A DNA stretch of 9,801 bases from NCBI GenBank assembly GCA_018222665.1, contig JAAEZW010000053.1:1-9801 (forward strand), in the 5' to 3' direction. The stretch is from Paracoccaceae bacterium (lineage in GTDB: Bacteria; Pseudomonadota; Alphaproteobacteria; Rhodobacterales; Rhodobacteraceae). Both the position numbers and the translations under genes were made by a program. The notes beneath the pieces were generated by a model, which was not told where the DNA came from, searched no databases, and saw only the letters and a list, made by a program, of their open reading frames with translations. Positions 5,162 through 9,801 of the stretch are shown here, one piece after another (position 1 is the stretch's first letter; every line of letters starts with the position of its first letter).

Positions 5162-5884
5162 GTGCAAAAAGTCAAAATTCGAAATCTATTTGGTGCAGCG
5201 AGTACCGCAGTTTTTGCAATGATGTTCCAATCTGCGCAGGCTGAAACAACACGAATGCATTTTGATGTGACGATCCTTGGACTGAAGGCGGGCGAGTTGC
5301 GCTACAACCTGCAAAAGGATGACACATCCTATGCGGCGTCGGGTTTGCTTTACCCAACGGGCCTTGCCGCAACGATAACAACATTTCTTTATGATGTGAC
5401 TGTCACAGGGTCACACAAGGGCGATCAATATTTCCCATCGCGATATTCCGAAAAATCAGACACTGGCAAACGCAAAGAGGAACGGGAAATCATCTATCGC
5501 TCTGGCGTTCCCAATATTCGCTCAGCAAAACTTGCGAAACCACATTGGTTGGATCCGAAAACGCAAAAAGGCACGTTGGACCCGATGACTGCGATTATTG
5601 AAATCTTGCGCGATGTCGAGCATGGAAAACTGTGCGATCAGGATGTGACCCTATTTGATGGGGCACGTCGGGTTCGTATTGCCCTATCCAATCCTAAAGA
5701 GTCCGGAACGCGCGCAACATGTGATGGAGTTTATAGTCGCGAAGGTGGATTTTCAAAAAACGAATTGAAGCAGGGAAAAACATTTCCTTTCACCATCACC
5801 TACCAAAAAACGGATCAAAACTATTATTTTCAGCGATTTGATGTGAAATCTGCACGTGGACGGGCGGCCTTTGTTCGTAGATAA
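5162..5884 (+). CDS. Secreted DUF3108 domain protein
   Basis: This is an exported protein of unknown function, 240 residues. The signal peptide has a basic start (MQKVKIR), a hydrophobic core and an SAQA site, with cleavage expected after Ala27. The mature part opens with MHFDVTILGLKAGELRYNL, the characteristic beginning of DUF3108 (FDV...GLKAGEL). It continues as a mostly beta protein with YFPSRYSEKSDTGKRKEERE and a late Cys pair (CDQDVTLFDG, TCDG). Proteins of this family are thought to sit in the periplasm. The start is the GTG at 5162, with GGGG upstream at about 6 bases, because it gives an intact signal peptide and no in-frame ATG precedes it. The stop codon lies 8 bases before the hrpB ATG, inside a hairpin that includes that ATG, so the two genes form an operon and are probably translationally coupled. 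Confidence 0.82.
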   Translation: MQKVKIRNLFGAASTAVFAMMFQSAQAETTRMHFDVTILGLKAGELRYNLQKDDTSYAASGLLYPTGLAATITTFLYDVTVTGSHKGDQYFPSRYSEKSDTGKRKEEREIIYRSGVPNIRSAKLAKPHWLDPKTQKGTLDPMTAIIEILRDVEHGKLCDQDVTLFDGARRVRIALSNPKESGTRATCDGVYSREGGFSKNELKQGKTFPFTITYQKTDQNYYFQRFDVKSARGRAAFVRR

Positions 5885-5897
5885 CGCTATCTATGAA
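5874..5897 (+). promoter_or_regulatory. Intercistronic hairpin masking the hrpB start codon
   Basis: Bases 5874-5883 pair with 5888-5897, a 10-bp stem with one G-U pair around the loop ACGC. Two further G-U pairs are possible outward (5873 with 5898, 5872 with 5899). The 5' arm and loop hold the DUF3108 stop codon (5882-5884) and the 3' arm contains the whole hrpB ATG (5893-5895). hrpB has no clear Shine-Dalgarno, so ribosomes ending the upstream gene may have to open the hairpin for hrpB to be translated. Confidence 0.6.
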
Positions 5898-8313
5898 TGC
5901 CCAACTTCCGATTCACGACGTTCTGGATGAACTGATCCGCGCCGTCCAAGCAGAACAGTGCGTTGTTTTATGCGCACCACCTGGTGCAGGGAAAACAACC
6001 GTCGTGCCTTTGGCCCTGTTGACCGAGTGCGGTTTTGACGGAAAAATAATTATGCTAGAGCCGCGGCGTTTGGCGGCGCATGCAGCTGCTGAGCGCATGG
6101 CCGAATCCCTATCTGAAAAGGTAGGGCAAACTGTTGGATATCGCATACGTGGGGTTTCAAAAACAAGCAACACAACGAAGATAGAGGTTGTCACCGAAGG
6201 CATTCTTACACGTATGATCCAATCTGACCCAGAGCTTCAGGGGATATCCTGCATCATTTTCGATGAATTTCATGAACGCTCGTTGAACGCTGATCTTGGA
6301 CTGGCCCTCAGTTTGGAAATACGGAATGCCTTGCGCGATGATCTGTGGATCGTTGTGATGTCGGCGACACTAGATGCGGACCCTATTTCAAAATTGATGA
6401 GTGATGCCCCTATGGTAACATCTGAAGGGCGCAGTTATCCTGTGACCCCCATCTGGCTGCCACGACCCGCCCCCATAAAACAGCGCCTTGAAATTGGGAT
6501 CAGCGAACTGATCCATCAGGCCTTAGAGCAAACAGATGGAAGCGTGTTGGTATTTTTGCCAGGCGAGCGGGAAATTCGAAACGTCATGCGCATCCTGTCG
6601 GTTGATCTGACTCAGGATATCGCCATCCATCCCCTATTCGGAGCCCTCGATTTCAAAGAACAGCAGTTGGCCATTGCCCCACCCCAAAAGGGGCGCAAGG
6701 TAGTCTTGGCAACGTCGATTGCGGAAACTTCCCTTACGATTCAGGGGATCACGGCCGTTGTCGATAGTGGATTGGCACGCCGCGCAATTTATGATGCGGG
6801 AACAGGAATGTCGCGCCTGATCACTACAAAAGCGTCCAAGGCAGAGGCAACACAGCGTATGGGCCGTGCGGGGCGTTTGTCGGCAGGCACATGTTTCAAA
6901 TATTGGTCGCGCGCGGAAGAGGGACAGATGCCCAAATTCGCGCCTGCGGAAATTGAACGCGCAGACCTAGCAACATTTGCCCTAGATTTAGCACAATGGG
7001 GAACCAATGAACATGATCTGGCCCTGCTGACCCAACCCAACGCGGCAACTTTGGATGACGCACGCGCCGTGTTGAAGATGTTGGGCGCGTTGGATGAGAC
7101 AGGGCGCATCACCGATCATGGTCGCGCTCTATCGCGGGTGCCCGCGCATCCAAGAATTGCCCATATGATCACCATAGCAGGCGATAACGCGACACTACCC
7201 GCGGCACTGCTGGGCGAACGGGATATACTGCAGAAATCGGGGCAAAGTGATTTCACCAAACGCATCCAAGCCATCGTGGATGACGACCCAAATATCCCCA
7301 AACCAACGCGCAATCGCATAAAATCAGAGGCCAAGCGGCTTACCCAATTTACGGGCCAAAATGGCCCACGCTACAGCGTTGCTCAAATGCTGGCCTTGGC
7401 CTTTCCCGATCGGATCGGCGCACGGCGTACTGGACAAGCACCGCGTTTTATTCTGTCAGGCGGCAAAGGTACAATTATACGAGAGGAAGACGCACTGGCC
7501 ACTCAGCGCTACATCGTGACGATTGAGTTGGATGGTGATCCAAGAGAGGCGCAAATACGCCTAGCGCTGCCCATAACAGAGGGCGAAATTCGTGATCTGT
7601 TTGACGATCAAATCCATTGGCGAAACGTCTGTGAATGGTCAAAACGCGATGGGCGTGTTCTGGCCCGCAAGCGGGAATATTTTGGCACGCTCATCCTAAG
7701 CGATCAAATTTGGAAAGACGTGGGTGATGTGGAATTAGCAACAGCTATGTTGGATGGTGTGCATGAATTGGGGCTTACACTAACACCCAGCGCAGCGCGA
7801 TTTTTGGCGCGCGTTCGCCTTGCAACAGATGCCTTTCCGAGATTTGACGAAGGAACACTATTACAGGAACTGGATGATTGGTTATTGCCGTATCTAACAG
7901 GGATCACAACATCGGAAGCCTGGCGCAAATTTGATATCACAGCCGCGTTAAAGGCCAGATTGAGCTGGGATCAGCAAAGCAAATTAGATCGCTTAGCCCC
8001 CAGTCACTTCACAACCCCACTTGGGCGCAAAATCCCCATTGATTATGATGGTGAACACCCGCAGATCGCACTGCGCCTACAGGAAATGTTTGGACAGGTG
8101 ACACACCCGCAGGTCGTAGGCAAACCATTGCGCGTCACCTTGCTCTCTCCTGCGGGGCGTCCCGTTCAAACGACGTTGGACATCCCAGGTTTTTGGGCGA
8201 CAAGTTATGCAGATGTGCGCAAAGACATGCGGGGGCGATACCCCAAACATCCATGGCCCGAAGATCCAACACAGGCTGATCCAACAATACGTGCAAAACC
8301 CCGTGGTACGTGA
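5893..8313 (+). CDS. hrpB: ATP-dependent helicase HrpB (DEAH/DExH box)
   Basis: This is a superfamily 2 DEAH-type helicase of 806 residues, full length for HrpB. All helicase motifs are intact. Motif I is PPGAGKTT (29-36) and Ia is EPRRLAA (56-62). Ib is TEGILTRM (101-108) and II is DEFH (124-127), the variant typical of HrpB. III is SAT (157-159) and IV is VLVFLPGERE (from 218). V is ATSIAETSLTI (from 273) and VI is QRMGRAGR (321-328). The helicase-associated region and the HrpB-specific C-terminal domain follow, including FPDRIGARR and a C-terminal KHPWPEDP. Its physiological role is poorly defined; RNA or RNA-DNA remodelling is inferred from related DEAH proteins. The ATG at 5893 lacks a ribosome site and is enclosed in a hairpin with the preceding stop codon. 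The gene converges with truA, with 7 bases between the stop codons. Confidence 0.95.
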   Translation: MNAQLPIHDVLDELIRAVQAEQCVVLCAPPGAGKTTVVPLALLTECGFDGKIIMLEPRRLAAHAAAERMAESLSEKVGQTVGYRIRGVSKTSNTTKIEVVTEGILTRMIQSDPELQGISCIIFDEFHERSLNADLGLALSLEIRNALRDDLWIVVMSATLDADPISKLMSDAPMVTSEGRSYPVTPIWLPRPAPIKQRLEIGISELIHQALEQTDGSVLVFLPGEREIRNVMRILSVDLTQDIAIHPLFGALDFKEQQLAIAPPQKGRKVVLATSIAETSLTIQGITAVVDSGLARRAIYDAGTGMSRLITTKASKAEATQRMGRAGRLSAGTCFKYWSRAEEGQMPKFAPAEIERADLATFALDLAQWGTNEHDLALLTQPNAATLDDARAVLKMLGALDETGRITDHGRALSRVPAHPRIAHMITIAGDNATLPAALLGERDILQKSGQSDFTKRIQAIVDDDPNIPKPTRNRIKSEAKRLTQFTGQNGPRYSVAQMLALAFPDRIGARRTGQAPRFILSGGKGTIIREEDALATQRYIVTIELDGDPREAQIRLALPITEGEIRDLFDDQIHWRNVCEWSKRDGRVLARKREYFGTLILSDQIWKDVGDVELATAMLDGVHELGLTLTPSAARFLARVRLATDAFPRFDEGTLLQELDDWLLPYLTGITTSEAWRKFDITAALKARLSWDQQSKLDRLAPSHFTTPLGRKIPIDYDGEHPQIALRLQEMFGQVTHPQVVGKPLRVTLLSPAGRPVQTTLDIPGFWATSYADVRKDMRGRYPKHPWPEDPTQADPTIRAKPRGT

Positions 8314-8320
8314 TTAAAGC

Positions 8321-9088
8321 TCAGGCAAAAGGGTCCTCTGGATAGCGCACTCCTGCCAAATATAATCCCTGCGGCGGGGAAACTGGCCCACAGGCTGCGC
8401 GTTCACAGGCATCAAGTGCCGTTTTCACATCAATCGGGTCCCATGCCCCTGCGCCAACACGCTCTAGCGTCCCTACAAAACTGCGCACTTGATTATGCAA
8501 AAAACTGCGCGCCCGAACGAAAAAACGGATTTCGGGGCCTGACCATCCGTCAATTTTCGTAACCGTTAATTCATCCAATGTTTTGACGGGGCTTTCCGCC
8601 TGACAGATCGATGATCGAAAGGTTGTGAAATCATGCAAACCCAGCAGATGATAGGCCCCCTCTTGCATCGCGTCGGGGTCCAAATCGTGATTGACCTGCC
8701 AAACCAAACCCGCATCGTGTGTCGCGGGTGCACGGCGACACAGCAGGCGAAATACATATTGCCGTTCCAGCGCACTAAATCGGGCGTGCCACTCTGCATC
8801 AACTTGGGCACAAGCTGTGATCGACACAGGCAAGGGTTTCAGATGATAATTCAGTGCCTCAGACAATCGGAACGGATCCCAATCCTTTTCCATGTCACAG
8901 TGCGCAACCTGTGCGGTGGCATGCACCCCCGCATCCGTGCGACCCGCCGCGGCAATCGTATGCGCGCGCGGTTCCAATTTGGCCAAGGCATCCTCGATCA
9001 CGCCCTGAACTGAAGGTTGATCAGCCTGCCGTTGCCATCCCGCGAACGGGGCGCCGTGATATTCAACTTTTAATGCGTATCGGTTCAT
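8321..9088 (-). CDS. truA: tRNA pseudouridine synthase A (positions 38-40)
   Basis: This enzyme converts uridines 38-40 in the anticodon arm of many tRNAs to pseudouridine. It has 255 residues, the usual length. The start [20 protein letters not shown] is the classic TruA N-terminus (YDG/YHG...F.GWQ). [17 protein letters not shown] carries the catalytic Asp52. Later family motifs are present: [44 protein letters not shown] and the C-terminal [14 protein letters not shown] chose the ATG at 9088 because the protein family begins there; the frame stays open upstream to 9190 without conservation. There is no clear ribosome site. The best promoter candidate (9096-9124) would start transcription about at the ATG, so the mRNA may be leaderless. 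The gene is divergent from the damaged ycjX. Confidence 0.95.
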   Translation of the reverse strand: MNRYALKVEYHGAPFAGWQRQADQPSVQGVIEDALAKLEPRAHTIAAAGRTDAGVHATAQVAHCDMEKDWDPFRLSEALNYHLKPLPVSITACAQVDAEWHARFSALERQYVFRLLCRRAPATHDAGLVWQVNHDLDPDAMQEGAYHLLGLHDFTTFRSSICQAESPVKTLDELTVTKIDGWSGPEIRFFVRARSFLHNQVRSFVGTLERVGAGAWDPIDVKTALDACERAACGPVSPPQGLYLAGVRYPEDPFA

Positions 9089-9095
9089 AGTTGCC

Positions 9096-9124
9096 CAGAT
9101 ACCGCAAATTTTCCCCCTGTCCAA
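9096..9124 (-). promoter_or_regulatory. Candidate promoter of truA
   Basis: Minus strand: -35 TTGGAC (9124-9119), 17-bp spacer, -10 TATCTG (9101-9096). Initiation would be near 9089, immediately next to the ATG at 9088, which fits the missing Shine-Dalgarno. The box matches are only moderate. Confidence 0.3.
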
Positions 9125-9142
9125 CCTGTTGAATTGAACAGG
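9125..9142. promoter_or_regulatory. Palindrome between truA and ycjX
   Basis: CCTGTT (9125-9130) and AACAGG (9137-9142) are perfect arms around GAATTG. The site lies directly upstream of the truA -35 candidate and overlaps the ycjX -35 candidate, a position suited to an operator acting on both genes. It has the form CTGT-N8-ACAG. Confidence 0.45.
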
Positions 9143-9162
9143 CCCTTTCCCTGTGTGATACA
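9134..9162 (+). promoter_or_regulatory. Candidate promoter of ycjX
   Basis: -35 TTGAAC (9134-9139) and -10 GATACA (9157-9162), separated by 17 bp; matches are modest. The -35 overlaps the palindrome at 9125-9142. Confidence 0.25.
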
Positions 9163-9170
9163 TGAACAAA

Positions 9171-9175
9171 AGGGA
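9171..9175 (+). promoter_or_regulatory. Shine-Dalgarno supporting a ycjX start at 9183
   Basis: AGGGA lies seven bases before the ATG at 9183. It favours this ATG as the original ycjX start, although the frame from it is now broken one codon later. Confidence 0.5.
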
Positions 9176-9182
9176 CCTGGAT

Positions 9183-9715
9183 ATGGGCAATTACGGACAT
9201 TGGGTATCGCATTATCGATGGTGTTGATGCATTGGGCACACAGATGTCTGACACCGTATTTGGTGCTCCTATTCGATTGGGTGTTACGGGACTGGCACGA
9301 TCAGGCAAGACCGTTTTCATAACCTCTTTGATCGCAAATTTATTATCAGGCGCAAAGTTACCTCAGTTTGTGGCAAGCGCTCAGGATCGCATTGAACTTG
9401 CCTATCTCAACCCACAGCCAAACGACACGATTGCGCGGTTTGACTATGAAACGCATTTAGCGCAACTGTACGCACATCCCCAACTTGGCCCAATAACACC
9501 AAGGGGATCAGCACCCTGCGCTTAACCCTAAAACTGCGACCGACAGGGTTGCTTTCGGGTCTGCGTGGAGCTGTCGAAGAACATATCTACATTGTGGATT
9601 ACCCTGGTGAATGGCTTCTTGATCTGGGTTTGATGGATAAATCCTATGAGGAATGGAGCAAAGATGTGCTTCACCGAATGGCAAACCGTTCCTTTGGCAC
9701 AGACTATGTAAATGC
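9183..9715 (+). pseudogene. ycjX: YcjX-type P-loop protein (DUF463), frameshifted and truncated
   Basis: YcjX proteins are P-loop NTPase-like proteins often encoded next to membrane protein YcjF; in E. coli the pair belongs to the phage-shock (psp) regulon. Visible here are RLGVTGLARSGKTVFITSL with the P-loop GLARSGKT, then YLNPQPNDTIARFDYETHL, STLRLTLKLRP and the signature VDYPGEWLLDLGLMDKSYEEW. Three faults are seen. First, after ATG 9183 the frame needs one G fewer (GGG at 9185-9187) to read [18 protein letters not shown] into the P-loop. Second, near 9484-9488 CTTGG needs one more T to give LWPNNTKGISTL; as written the frame stops at 9523-9525. Third, only about 175 of the usual 450+ residues appear before the sequence changes near 9715. 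If only intact frames count, an ATG at 9244 begins a 93-residue fragment. It may be a decayed gene, or errors at a contig end. Confidence 0.75.
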
Positions 9716-9801
9716 GCTGCCCGCCAAGTTGCCACCGTCACGGCGATGGTGCCAATCCCATGGATTGATATGTTGGCGGCCTTTGGCACAAACCTCTGAA
9801 T
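9716..9801 (+). pseudogene. ycjF: Fragment resembling YcjF (DUF697 membrane protein)
   Basis: In the frame starting at 9716 the translation contains QVATVTAMVPIPWIDMLAAF and then GTNL. This resembles the DUF697 membrane segment of YcjF-type proteins (…P…DM…A…NLRMIR…). The frame then meets TGA at 9797-9799, where the family would have an Arg codon (CTG CGA against the CTC TGA seen). In normal genomes ycjF follows the complete ycjX, so roughly 1.3 kb of both genes would be missing between the two parts. The identification rests on 27 residues and is tentative. Confidence 0.4.

Noticed and set aside
9125..9142. SOS (LexA) box
   Set aside because: The CTGT-N8-ACAG form is the gammaproteobacterial one. 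Alphaproteobacterial LexA recognises GTTC-N7-GTTC, which is not present here, so I list the site only as an unassigned palindrome.
9089..9190. Upstream extension of truA to 9190
   Set aside because: TruA proteins begin at the [12 protein letters not shown] segment. The added residues are not conserved and cross the intergenic palindrome and promoter region.
1..9801. CRISPR array, phage, toxin-antitoxin, defence or biosynthetic cluster
   Set aside because: I found no regularly spaced repeats, no integrase, transposase, capsid or nuclease genes and no small paired genes of those kinds. Apart from the AT-rich left edge the window is ordinary core-genome content.

Overview
The window looks like a piece of a marine-type alphaproteobacterial chromosome, most likely family Rhodobacteraceae (roseobacter group). 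I infer this from protein-level resemblance: an alphaproteobacterial-type ribosomal protein L28, a rhomboid protease, MeaB, DUF3108 with HrpB, TruA, and a YcjX/YcjF-type locus. The order of genes also fits my recollection of that group. I could not run any search.

Layout. Positions 1-527 hold the 3' part of a GntR-family (FCD subfamily) regulator in clearly AT-rich DNA (18 of 60 bases G+C at 241-300, against 32 of 60 at 6301-6360). A gene-free AT-rich stretch follows, with a short degenerate tandem repeat (665-710). Next comes a tRNA-Leu(UAA) gene on the minus strand (760-846), whose flanks form a perfect 12-bp inverted repeat. Base composition changes at this tRNA, so it may mark the edge of an inserted element. 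To its right lie a rhomboid protease gene (+) and a convergent inositol-monophosphatase-family gene (-) that abut at their stop codons.

A minus-strand block follows: meaB, then rpmB with its own promoter-like site, a leader hairpin and a terminator, then a DUF2946-like secreted protein and a PCu(A)C copper chaperone. The last two probably work together in periplasmic copper handling for cytochrome oxidase assembly. Divergent from meaB is a two-gene operon, a secreted DUF3108 protein followed by the DEAH helicase hrpB. The hrpB start codon sits inside a hairpin that also contains the stop codon of the upstream gene. truA converges on hrpB.

The right end (9183-9801) holds a damaged ycjX gene. 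Its reading frame can be restored by two single-base corrections in short homopolymers, and it then appears to jump into a piece of ycjF (DUF697). This is either a decayed locus or an assembly/sequencing problem at a contig end.

Most genes are housekeeping. I do not see a new defence, mobile or biosynthetic system. The points worth a second look are regulatory (the hrpB start-codon hairpin, the rpmB leader hairpin, the pre-tRNA clamp), the tRNA-linked composition boundary, and the disrupted ycjX/ycjF junction.
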